Of a stretch of DNA of 7,683 bases, positions 1 to 7,565 are shown piece after piece (position 1 is the first letter of the stretch; each line of letters begins with the position of its first letter). The notes under the pieces were generated by a model. The model was not told the origin of the DNA and searched no databases. It worked only from the letters and a program-made list of their open reading frames with translations. Source of the DNA: an uncultured Subdoligranulum sp. (GTDB lineage: Bacteria > Bacillota_A > Clostridia > Oscillospirales > Ruminococcaceae); assembly GCA_900772715.1 (NCBI GenBank), contig CAAGRN010000118.1:1-7683 (forward strand), in the 5' to 3' direction. The translations under genes and the position numbers were made by a program.

Positions 1-435
1 GGTGCGTTTGTCGGGCTGCGCATGGACACCCCGCGCGCCGCGCTGACGCAGGCTGTGCTGGAGGGCGTGGCGTTTGCCATCCGCGATTGTGTTGAGATCG
101 CCAAGGCGCATGGCGTGGAAATCACCGCCAGCACCTTATGCGGCGGCGGTGCAAAAAGCCCGCTGTGGCGCAAAATTCTGGCAAATGTATTGGGCATTCC
201 GCTGACGCTGCCCCAGACCGAGCAGGGTCCCGGCTACGGCGGTGCGATGCTGGCAGCGGTGGCGTGCGGGGCATACCCGGATGTGCGCAGCTGCGCCGAG
301 GCGCTGGTGCGTGCCAAGCAGACGACCGAGCCTGACGCCGCGCTGGTGGCAAAATACAATGCACGGTATGCCGTATGGCGCAAGCTGTACCCGGCACTGA
401 AAGCATCCTTTGCAGAAATGGAGGCACTTGTATGA
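1..435 (+). CDS. xylB: FGGY-family sugar kinase, xylulokinase-like (C-terminal part, 5' end outside window)
   Basis: The frame is open from base 1 and ends in TGA, giving the last 144 residues of a kinase that is normally about 490-510 residues long. What is seen is the end of the second FGGY actin-like ATPase domain. It starts with GAFVGLR, followed by the helix LTQAVLEGVAFAIRD, then the glycine-rich CGGGAKSPLWRKILANVLG segment that contacts the adenosine of ATP, then GPGYGGAMLAAVACGAY. This pattern is typical of xylulokinase and related pentulose/hexulose kinases, which phosphorylate a ketose in the cytoplasm. The catalytic aspartate and the sugar-binding half lie upstream, so substrate specificity cannot be read here. 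The 3' end overlaps the next gene by ATGA, which implies translational coupling. The partner isomerase-like gene further down supports a sugar-catabolic role. The family call is firm; the specific xylulose substrate is inferred. Confidence 0.88.
   Translation, partial: GAFVGLRMDTPRAALTQAVLEGVAFAIRDCVEIAKAHGVEITASTLCGGGAKSPLWRKILANVLGIPLTLPQTEQGPGYGGAMLAAVACGAYPDVRSCAEALVRAKQTTEPDAALVAKYNARYAVWRKLYPALKASFAEMEALV
420..424 (+). promoter_or_regulatory. Ribosome binding site of the DUF4867-like gene
   Basis: GGAGG lies 7 bases before the ATG at 432, inside the end of the kinase gene. It decides the start: the same frame is open back to an ATG at 375, but that would overlap the kinase by 61 bases and would not use this site. 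Confidence 0.8.
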
Positions 436-1058
436 AAATCTATCCGGTAACCGACCCCGCGTTTTGCCCCTACGGGCGCATTGTCACCGGGCTGGACACC
501 GCCAAATCGGAAATTTTGCAAGCCCTTGCCGGCACCCCGCTTCCGGACGGCACCGACTATGTTGCCGAGGATGCGTGCCTGCAAGAGCTGCCCGCCACTG
601 CCGAGGTTTCGGAGCATTTGTTCGGCGGGATGCCCTGCCAGCTGGGCTGGTGCAACGGGCATAACAACGCGCTGAACTGTCTGGAATACCACCGCGACAG
701 CGAGTTCAATCTGGGTACCGAGGATTTTGTTCTGCTGCTGGCCAAGCAGGAGGAAATCGAGGACGGCAAGCTGGACACCGCCAAGGTCAAGGCGTTCCGC
801 GTCCCGGCAGGGGTTCTGGTCGAGGTCTACGCCACGACACTGCACTACGCGCCCTGCCATACCGATGCCGCCAAGGGTTTCCGCGTTTTGGTCGCGCTGC
901 CCAAGGGTACGAACACCGACAAGCCGGAAATCAAAAACGACGGCGGCGATGACGCCCTGCTGTGGGCGTGCAACAAGTGGCTGCTGGCGCATCCCGACAG
1001 TGCCGAAGCCAAAGCCGGCGCCTATGTGGGACTTACGGGCGAAAACATCAAAATTTAA
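432..1058 (+). CDS. DUF4867-like protein, probable cupin fold, sugar-operon associated
   Basis: This 208-residue cytoplasmic protein has no signal peptide or membrane segment. It resembles the uncharacterised DUF4867 family, which as I recall is about this length and often sits next to sugar kinases and fucose-isomerase-like genes in Firmicutes. Residues 72-91 read LGWCNGHNNALNCLEYHRDS, followed by E91. Residues 124-143 hold VPAGVLVEVYATTLHYAPCH. The spacing of a His/Glu cluster (H79, E85, H87, E91) and a later VPAG...H138...H143 stretch looks like the two conserved motifs of a cupin such as ureidoglycolate-lyase-like proteins, so a metal site is plausible. The start at 432 is set by GGAGG at 420-424 and by the ATGA overlap with the kinase. 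A 33-base gap with a strong ribosome binding site separates it from the next gene. A role as a sugar mutarotase, isomerase or lyase-type enzyme is only inferred from neighbours. Confidence 0.8.
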   Translation: MKIYPVTDPAFCPYGRIVTGLDTAKSEILQALAGTPLPDGTDYVAEDACLQELPATAEVSEHLFGGMPCQLGWCNGHNNALNCLEYHRDSEFNLGTEDFVLLLAKQEEIEDGKLDTAKVKAFRVPAGVLVEVYATTLHYAPCHTDAAKGFRVLVALPKGTNTDKPEIKNDGGDDALLWACNKWLLAHPDSAEAKAGAYVGLTGENIKI

Positions 1059-1091
1059 ACGCTGCACCATACAAAAACGGAGGATTTATCT

Positions 1092-2582
<1,491 letters not shown>

Positions 2583-2603
2583 GCAGCTATGACTTCTCTT
2601 GTC

Positions 2604-2626
2604 TGCCTATTATAATAAGGTAGGCA
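2604..2626. repeat. Short inverted repeat with AT core after the isomerase gene
   Basis: TGCCTA and TAGGCA are 6-base inverted arms around an 11-base centre that includes the palindrome ATTATAAT. It sits 21 bases after the isomerase stop and 14 bases before the terminator stem. It could be a small hairpin in the 3' UTR or a protein binding site. No function can be assigned. Confidence 0.4.
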
Positions 2627-2640
2627 ACTGCATAAAACAG

Positions 2641-2681
2641 CGCCCCAAGAGTTGGAAATTCCAGCTCTCGGGGCGTTTTTT
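2641..2681 (+). terminator. Rho-independent terminator of the sugar operon, probably bidirectional
   Basis: Two 16-base arms (2641-2656 and 2660-2675) flank a 3-base loop AAT. On the + strand RNA the arms pair with one A-C mismatch and one U-G wobble, with a GC-rich CGCCCC/GGGGCG base. Six T residues follow immediately at 2676-2681. Read on the - strand, the same stem is followed after three bases by TTTT (2634-2637), so it can also stop transcripts of the convergent marR/fab operon, whose last stop codon is 13 bases away. Confidence 0.9.
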
Positions 2682-2688
2682 CGGGCAT

Positions 2689-3144
2689 TTACACGCTTTT
2701 TATCGGGGGCATTTCGATTTCCGGCATCAATTCATCGGAAACAATTTGCAGCATTTCCTCCAGCTTTGCCAAGTCGTCCGCGTTAAAACGTTTTTCGGCG
2801 CGCTGCATGACGAGATGCAGATACGAATAGCTGATGTTATAGTAATCCATATACTTTTGGGTCGGGCGCAGGCGGTATTCCCGCTTGTCGGTGGTGGACC
2901 GGATGCGCTCCACATAGCCTTTTTTGACCAGCGAGTTGATTTTATACGCCGCGTTGGGGGTGGAAAGGTTCATCATATGGCTGAACTGCGCGATCGTAGG
3001 CTCGCCCAGCGCCATAATGACCTCCATACAAAAGGATTCCACCGTCGTCAAGGTAGCTTCGCGGTCCTCAAAACGGCTGAAGATCTGTTTATAGAAATGC
3101 AGCTTGAATTTTGTGTATACCTGTCCGAACGTCTTATCCAGCAT
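2689..3144 (-). CDS. MarR-family transcriptional regulator, possible FabT-like
   Basis: This 151-residue protein has the winged helix-turn-helix layout of MarR dimers. Helices at about 1-45 are followed by a recognition region EPTIAQFSHMMNLSTPNAAYKINSLVKKGYVER (48-80, split here only by description), then a wing with TDKREYRLRPT (85-95), which contains the characteristic D-x-R, and a long C-terminal dimerisation helix. Position next to fatty acid synthesis genes suggests a FabT-type repressor that senses acyl-ACP, but in classical fabT clusters the regulator comes first, while here it is last. The start at 3144 is chosen because AGGGGG (3154-3159) lies 9 bases upstream and a promoter lies just before that. 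The frame runs open to an ATG at 3270, but that would overlap fabZ by 61 bases. The stop is TAA, 13 bases from the shared terminator. Family call is firm; FabT role is inferred. Confidence 0.87.
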   Translation of the reverse strand: MLDKTFGQVYTKFKLHFYKQIFSRFEDREATLTTVESFCMEVIMALGEPTIAQFSHMMNLSTPNAAYKINSLVKKGYVERIRSTTDKREYRLRPTQKYMDYYNISYSYLHLVMQRAEKRFNADDLAKLEEMLQIVSDELMPEIEMPPIKSV

Positions 3145-3153
3145 GGCGAGAAT

Positions 3154-3159
3154 CCCCCT
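3154..3159 (-). promoter_or_regulatory. Ribosome binding site of the MarR gene
   Basis: AGGGGG on the - strand, 9 bases before the ATG at 3144. It fixes the start of the regulator and excludes the longer open frame reaching into fabZ. Confidence 0.7.
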
Positions 3160-3175
3160 GTAGGTTGATGCCTGT

Positions 3176-3183
3176 ATTATAGC
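3176..3183 (-). promoter_or_regulatory. Extended -10 promoter for the MarR gene
   Basis: The - strand reads a perfect TATAAT at 3181-3176, preceded by TGC, which makes an extended -10 element. No good -35 is seen at 16-18 bases upstream (best match TGGCGT), which is common for extended -10 promoters. Transcription would start near 3169, leaving a leader of about 25 bases with the ribosome binding site. It lies in the 65-base gap between fabZ and the regulator, so the regulator can be expressed apart from the fab genes. No terminator is seen between fabZ and this promoter, so read-through is also likely. Confidence 0.65.
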
Positions 3184-3209
3184 ACATTCTGCCATACAAC
3201 GCCAGCCTT

Positions 3210-3668
3210 TTACGCATCGGCGATCACAAACATCAGCTCGGCGTTGACCGCGCGCGCGCCGTCCACCCAAGCGGTTGCCTTGCCGATGCCGACAGGACCG
3301 TGCTGCTCGGTCAGCTCACATTCCAGCGTCAATACATCGCCGGGCAAAACCTGACGGCGAAAGCGGGCATTTTTGATCCCGCCGAACAGGGCGAGCTTGC
3401 CGCGGTTTTCCGGCAGGCTTAACGCCGCCACGGCGCCGGTTTGGGCAAGTGCTTCCAGAATCAGGACGCCCGGCATGACCGGGTGCTGCGGAAAATGCCC
3501 CTGAAAAAACGGCTCGTCCCGGCTTACGCATTTGATGCCGCGCGCCCATTCGCCGGGGGTATAGTCCAGAATTTTATCCACCAAGGCAAAGGGATAGCGG
3601 TGCGGCAAAATGGTTTCGATCTCCGCCGCCGTCAGTGTGCGGGGCGGGTCATTGGGTGTATAGTTCAT
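3210..3668 (-). CDS. fabZ: 3-hydroxyacyl-ACP dehydratase FabZ
   Basis: This 152-residue hot-dog-fold enzyme removes water from 3-hydroxyacyl-ACP to give trans-2-enoyl-ACP in the cytoplasmic fatty acid elongation cycle. The family signatures are all present: ILPHRYPFALVDKI at 20-33, then FFQGHFPQHPVMPGVLILEA at 54-73, with the catalytic His58 and Glu72. Usual FabZ length is about 140-150 residues. The N-terminus carries about ten extra residues before the typical start. The ATG at 3668 is 3 bases after the fabF stop. Its ribosome binding site GGAGG (3678-3682) lies inside the last codons of fabF, so normal translation of fabZ is probably coupled to ribosomes finishing fabF. In many Firmicutes accB lies between fabF and fabZ; here it does not. 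Confidence 0.95.
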   Translation of the reverse strand: MNYTPNDPPRTLTAAEIETILPHRYPFALVDKILDYTPGEWARGIKCVSRDEPFFQGHFPQHPVMPGVLILEALAQTGAVAALSLPENRGKLALFGGIKNARFRRQVLPGDVLTLECELTEQHGPVGIGKATAWVDGARAVNAELMFVIADA

Positions 3669-3671
3669 CTC

Positions 3672-4922
3672 TCAGCCCTCCCAGCGTTTGAACACCACAC
3701 AGGCGTTATGTCCGCCAAAGCCAAGGCTGTCGCTCATGGCGTAGTCCACCTTCACGGCGCGCCCTTGGTTGGGGATATAATCCAAATCCAACTCGGGGTC
3801 CGGTTGCTGCAGGTTGACGGTGGCGGGCAAAAAGGCATCGTGCAGGCTCAGGGCGGTAAATACGCCCTCGACCCCGCCCGCGCCGCCCAACAGGTGACCG
3901 GTCATCGACTTGGTGGAGGATACCGCCAGCTTGTAGGCGTGTTCGCCAAAAGCTGCCTTGATAGCTGCTGTTTCGCAGCTGTCGTTTAAGTGCGTGGAGG
4001 TTCCGTGGGCGTTTATATAGCCGATCTGTTCCGGCTAGACCCCGCCGTCTGCCAACGCCAGCCGCATACAGGCTGCGCCGCCCGTGCCGCCCGGTGCCGG
4101 GGCGGTGATGTGGTAGGCATCGCAGTTTGCGCCGTAGCCCACGACCTCGGCATAGATTTTAGCGCCGCGCGCCTGTGCCGCGTCCAGTTCTTCCAGCAGC
4201 AGCACGCCGCAGCCTTCCCCCATCACAAAGCCGCTGCGCCGGGCATCAAAGGGAATCGAGGCGCTTTCCGCATCGTCCGCCGTGCTGAGGGCTTTCATAG
4301 CGGCAAAGCCGCCCACACCCAGCGGGCTGATGCAGCTTTCGGTGCCGCCGCAGAGCATACGATCCTCGTAGCCGTCCCGAATTCGGTGAAATGCATCCCC
4401 GATGGCGTTGGTGCCGCCCGCGCAGGCGGTGGTGGGGCAGCTGCACAGCCCCTGCAAGCCAAAGCGGATGGCGACCTGACCCGCCGCCATATTGCCGATG
4501 GACATCGGCACAAAATAGGGGCTGACCTTTTCAAAACCCCGCTGCTGACCGCGGGCGTGTTCCTCCTCAATGGTGGGCAGCCCGCCGATGCCACTGGAAA
4601 GTATCACGCCGAACCGTGCGCGCTCGGTGTCCTGCAGGGCAAGACCGCTGTCGCGCACCGCTTCCTCGGCTGCCGCCACGGCAAACTGGGTAAACCGTGC
4701 CATCTTGCGGGCCTCGCGGCGGTCAATACGCTCGGCAGGGTCAAAATTTTTGACCTCGGCAGCCAGCTTGACCTTGTAATCGGTGGTATCAAAGGCGGTA
4801 ATCGGCGCAACCGCGCAGCGTCCCGCCTTTACGGCAGCCCAGCTTTCCGCCACCGTATTGCCCGTGGGGTTCACTGTGCCAAGACCCGTGATCACGACAC
4901 GGCGTTTCTTTTGTGTATTCAT
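3672..4922 (-). pseudogene. fabF: 3-oxoacyl-ACP synthase II FabF, interrupted by one in-frame TAG
   Basis: The full frame is 417 codons including the final TGA, matching the usual FabF length of about 411-416 residues. It codes for the chain-elongating condensing enzyme that joins malonyl-ACP to acyl-ACP. N-terminal thiolase-fold half: VVITGLGTVNPTGN at 9-22, and CPTTACAGGTNAIGDAF with active-site Cys167. C-terminal half: [10 protein letters not shown] with His306 and [15 protein letters not shown] with His343, then [13 protein letters not shown] near the end. These three residues correspond to C163, H303 and H340 of E. coli FabF. Codon 296 (4035-4037) is TAG, between Cys167 and His306. There is no frameshift, and downstream codons remain fully FabF-like. 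Normal termination would yield a 295-residue inactive product. No ATG, GTG or TTG between the TAG and His306 could restart a useful fragment. The start ATG has GAGGGAAAG just upstream, overlapping the fabG stop. It is either a fresh pseudogene, a sequence error, or a gene read through at UAG. Confidence 0.9.
4035..4037 (-). other. In-frame amber codon (TAG) within fabF
   Basis: The - strand reads GGC GGG GTC TAG CCG GAA CAG. In FabF homologues this is the variable, surface-type position in the D-A-G-(L/V)-x-P-E-x loop just before the YINAHGTST motif; I recall Lys in Bacillus FabF. One base change from CAG, AAG, GAG, TCG or TGG would create it. Because the position is variable, insertion of almost any amino acid by read-through should be tolerated. 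Confidence 0.9.
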
Positions 4923-4931
4923 AGCTTTCCC

Positions 4932-5684
4932 TCACATTCCCATACCGCCATCGACGCAGAGCACCTGCCCGGTAATATACCCGGCTTGCTCCCCCGCCAA
5001 AAAAGCCACCGCCGCCGCGACGTCCTTGGCATCGCCGACTTTGCCTGCCGGGATGGACGCTGCCGCCGCAGCGCGGGCAGATTCCGGCATGGCGGCGGTC
5101 ATATCGGTGTCAATAAAACCTGGGGCAACCACATTGGCGGTCATGTGGCGGGCGGCGTACTCCTTGGCAACGCTTTTTGTCAAGCCGATCAGCCCCGCCT
5201 TTGCGGCGGCGTAGTTGGTCTGACCCGCGTTTCCGTGCAGCCCTACCACACTGCTGATGCTGACAATGCGCCCATAGCGTTGGCGCATCATATAGCGGCT
5301 TGCCGCCTTGGTGCAGAAAAACGCGCCCTTCAGGTTGGTGGCAAGCACATTGTCAAAATCCGCTTCGGTCATACGCAGCATCAGGGTATCGGCGGTGATG
5401 CCCGCATTGTTGACCAGCACGTCGATGCGCCCCAAGGCTGCCACGGTGTCCTCTACCAGTTTTTGGCAGTTCTCCGGGCGGCGCACATCGGCTTGCAGCG
5501 TTACCGCCCTGACGCCAAGGGCGCGGCAGGCGGCAGCGGTTTCCTCTGCGGCAGCGGCACTGCCCGCAAAATTGACGGCAATGTCCATCCCTTTTTCCGC
5601 CAGCGCTAAGCAGACGGCGCGACCTATGCCCTTGGCGCCGCCCGTAACCAGAGCGGCGCGGCGCAGATTTTCGGTTTGCGGCAT
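4932..5684 (-). CDS. fabG: 3-oxoacyl-ACP reductase FabG
   Basis: This 250-residue short-chain dehydrogenase reduces 3-oxoacyl-ACP to 3-hydroxyacyl-ACP with NADPH. The cofactor motif VTGGAKGIGRAV is at 13-24, and the NNAG motif is at 92-95. The catalytic tetrad is Asn117, Ser145 (in SISSVVG), Tyr158 and Lys162 (in NYAAAKAG), with the same Ser-Tyr-Lys spacing as E. coli FabG. APGFIDTDM at 188-196 and the C-terminal VDGGMGM are typical. The length fits the family (244-250). The start at 5684 is preferred because AAAGGAG at 5694-5700 lies 9 bases upstream. A longer frame to 5762 would overlap fabD by 74 bases and adds sequence unlike the family. It begins 4 bases after the fabD stop and ends 9 bases before fabF. 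Confidence 0.96.
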   Translation of the reverse strand: MPQTENLRRAALVTGGAKGIGRAVCLALAEKGMDIAVNFAGSAAAAEETAAACRALGVRAVTLQADVRRPENCQKLVEDTVAALGRIDVLVNNAGITADTLMLRMTEADFDNVLATNLKGAFFCTKAASRYMMRQRYGRIVSISSVVGLHGNAGQTNYAAAKAGLIGLTKSVAKEYAARHMTANVVAPGFIDTDMTAAMPESARAAAAASIPAGKVGDAKDVAAAVAFLAGEQAGYITGQVLCVDGGMGM

Positions 5685-5688
5685 CGTG

Positions 5689-6627
5689 TTACGCTCCTTT
5701 CCTTGTGCGAAGCAGCTGCTGCAGCTGCGCGGAGGTTTCCACCGGATAGCAGGAAATTGCACTTCCCACCGTCTTTTTTACAAACCCGGTCAGCACCTTG
5801 CCGGGACCGATCTCAATGGCGGTGTCCACCCCCAGCTCTGCCAAGCGGCGCAGGGTGCTTTCCCACTGTACACCGGTTTGCACCTGCTTTTCGAGCAGGG
5901 CGGGAATCCTGTCGCTCTCGTTTTTCTCGTGTCCTAAGCAGTTAAAAAGAATCGGCATCTGCATCTGCGAAAAAGCAACGGACTTAAATTTTTCCCGCAG
6001 GGCATCCCCTGCCGGGTGCATCAGCGCGGTATGGAACGCCCCGCTGACCTTCAGCGGCAGGCAGCGCTTTGCGCCGGCGGTCAAGGCCGCGGCGGCGGCT
6101 TTGTCCACCGCCGCCTTGTCGCCGCCGATGACCAGCTGCCCGGGGCAGTTGTAGTTGCAGATCTGCACCACACCCGCATCGGCAGCGGCATCGCAGCAGG
6201 TTTGCAGCGTCGGCGCATCCAGCCCCAGAACAGCGGTCATTCCGCAGGGACGCCCCGCAGCGGCAGCCGCCATCGCCTTGCCGCGGAACGCCGTCAGGCT
6301 GACCGCCGTCTGCACATCGAACACCCCCGCACACGCCAGCGCGGAATATTCCCCCAAGGACAACCCCGCCGCATAGTCCGGCACAATACCCGCCTGCCGC
6401 AGCACAGCGGTAACACCGCAGGCAAACGCCGTCATACAGGGCTGGGTGTATTGGGTTTCGTTCAATATGCCCGCCGCATCGGTGAACATAACTTCCTTTA
6501 TATCAAAATCCACCGCAGCAGCGGCTTGCTCCAGCACAGCGCGGAAAGCGGGGAAGTCCTCATACAAGTCCTTGCCCATACCGGCGTGCTGGCTGCCCTG
6601 CCCGGCGTATAAAAAAGCCAATTTCAT
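5689..6627 (-). CDS. fabD: Malonyl-CoA:ACP transacylase FabD
   Basis: This 312-residue enzyme moves malonate from CoA to ACP, supplying the extender unit for FabH and FabF. The N-terminal FLYAGQGSQHAGMGKDLY (5-22) is the family opening. The nucleophile is Ser90 in GLSLGEYSAL, where Leu replaces the His of the textbook GHSxGE; I believe this variant is common in Clostridia. Arg115 (FRGKAMA) binds the malonyl carboxylate, and His199 (GAFHTALM) is the catalytic base. Usual length is about 305-318. The ATG overlaps the fabK stop as ATGA, with a strong AAGGAGA at 6635-6641, so it is translationally coupled to fabK and also has its own good ribosome site. Confidence 0.96.
   Translation of the reverse strand: MKLAFLYAGQGSQHAGMGKDLYEDFPAFRAVLEQAAAAVDFDIKEVMFTDAAGILNETQYTQPCMTAFACGVTAVLRQAGIVPDYAAGLSLGEYSALACAGVFDVQTAVSLTAFRGKAMAAAAAGRPCGMTAVLGLDAPTLQTCCDAAADAGVVQICNYNCPGQLVIGGDKAAVDKAAAAALTAGAKRCLPLKVSGAFHTALMHPAGDALREKFKSVAFSQMQMPILFNCLGHEKNESDRIPALLEKQVQTGVQWESTLRRLAELGVDTAIEIGPGKVLTGFVKKTVGSAISCYPVETSAQLQQLLRTRKGA
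5694..5700 (-). promoter_or_regulatory. Ribosome binding site of fabG
   Basis: AAAGGAG on the - strand, 9 bases before the fabG ATG at 5684 and inside the final codons of fabD. It settles the fabG start against the upstream in-frame ATG at 5762. Confidence 0.8.
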
Positions 6628-7565
6628 AGGTGTATCTCCTTGTAAAGCCCGTCGATGCAGGTTTTTGCATTGCCCACCATCGCAGAAAAAATCTCTGCAA
6701 CCGGGCGGACTTCCCGCAGCAGCCCGGCGATCTGCCCCGCCATCAGGCTGCCGTTGTCGGTATCGCCATCAAACACAGCCTTGCGCAGACTGCCCAAGGT
6801 AAACTGTTCCAGCGCCATTTTATCGGCTCCTGCTTTTTCCTGCCGGACATACTCGCGGCTCATACGGTTTTTCAGCACGCGCACGGGGGTGCCGCCGATG
6901 CGCCCGGTCACAATGGTGTCGCTGTCGCGGGCTTTCAGCAGGGCAGCCTTATAATTTTCGTGGATAGGGCATTCGGCGCTTGCCAGCAAACAGGTGCCGA
7001 CCTGCACGCCGCAGGCACCCAACGCCAGGGCGGCAGCCATCCCGCGCCCGTCGGCAATGCCGCCTGCGGCAATGACCGGCACGGAAACCGCATCGACGAC
7101 CTGCGGCACCAGTGCCATTGTGGTCATCTCTCCCACATGACCGCCGCTCTCGGTACCCTCGGCAATGACGGCATCAATGCCCAGCGGTTCCAGATGCTTT
7201 GCCAACACCACCGCTGCCACCACCGGGATGACCGTGATGCCCGCCGCTTTCCACATCGCCATATACTTTCCGGGATTTCCTGCCCCGGTGGTAACGACCC
7301 GCACGCCTTCCTCGACAACGATTTTGGCAAACGCATCCGCCTGCGGGTGCATCAGCATAATGTTTACGCCAAAGGGCTTGTCGGTCAGCGCACGACAGCG
7401 GCGGATGTTATCCCGCAGGGTGTCGGCGTCCATACCGCCGGAGCCGATCAGCCCCAACGCCCCGGCGTTGGAGCAGGCAGCGGCAAATTCACCTGTGGCA
7501 ATGTTGGCCATGCCGCCCTGAATGATGGGATATTTTGTGCCTAAAATTTCATTGAGCAGTTTCAT
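6624..7565 (-). CDS. fabK: FMN-dependent enoyl-ACP reductase FabK
   Basis: This 313-residue TIM-barrel flavoprotein belongs to the nitronate monooxygenase/FabK family. In a fab operon it is expected to perform the last reduction of each elongation cycle, trans-2-enoyl-ACP to acyl-ACP, using NAD(P)H and FMN. Visible motifs are YPIIQGGMANIATG near the N-terminus (12-25), GVNIMLM (66-72), AEGTESGGHVGE (135-146) with the conserved His143 of the family, IAAGGIADGRGMAAALALGA (165-184) for flavin phosphate binding, and GVQVGT (186-191). Length matches FabK (about 310-325). Its start overlaps the fabH stop as ATGA, with GAGGGTGG just upstream. No fabI-like reductase is in the window. If FabK is the only enoyl reductase in this organism, triclosan tolerance would be expected from what is known of the family. 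A true nitronate monooxygenase is less likely because of the operon. Confidence 0.93.
   Translation of the reverse strand: MKLLNEILGTKYPIIQGGMANIATGEFAAACSNAGALGLIGSGGMDADTLRDNIRRCRALTDKPFGVNIMLMHPQADAFAKIVVEEGVRVVTTGAGNPGKYMAMWKAAGITVIPVVAAVVLAKHLEPLGIDAVIAEGTESGGHVGEMTTMALVPQVVDAVSVPVIAAGGIADGRGMAAALALGACGVQVGTCLLASAECPIHENYKAALLKARDSDTIVTGRIGGTPVRVLKNRMSREYVRQEKAGADKMALEQFTLGSLRKAVFDGDTDNGSLMAGQIAGLLREVRPVAEIFSAMVGNAKTCIDGLYKEIHL

Noticed and set aside
234..1070. 278-codon open frame on the - strand opposite the kinase end and DUF4867-like gene
   Set aside because: It spans two genuine coupled + strand genes and shows no motif or ribosome binding site.
2609..2616. TATAAT-like promoter in the gap between the convergent operons
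   Set aside because: The ATTATAAT palindrome gives a -10-like match on both strands, but no suitable -35 is present on either side and no gene would be served by it.
3145..3209. FabT-type operator palindrome in the fabZ-marR gap
   Set aside because: I looked for an AT-rich TTTGA...TCAAA type repeat and found none.
3672..3905. Separate 77-residue gene made from the fabF 3' end starting at Met340
   Set aside because: The sequence is continuous in frame with the rest of fabF, there is no convincing ribosome site, and the fragment lacks Cys167 and His306, so it cannot be a working enzyme on its own.
4035..4037. Pyrrolysine as the specific amino acid encoded by the fabF TAG
   Set aside because: No pyl genes are visible in this window and FabF does not need such a residue at a variable loop position. 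Read-through stays possible, but the inserted residue cannot be named.
3990..5609. 539-codon open frame on the + strand opposite fabF and fabG
   Set aside because: It is long only because of GC-rich codon structure on the opposite strand. Its translation is rich in Ala, Gly, His and Arg with no recognisable domain, while the - strand has motif-rich FabF and FabG.
6630..7544. 304-codon open frame on the + strand opposite fabK
   Set aside because: Antisense shadow of fabK with His/Gly/Ala-rich composition and no domain.
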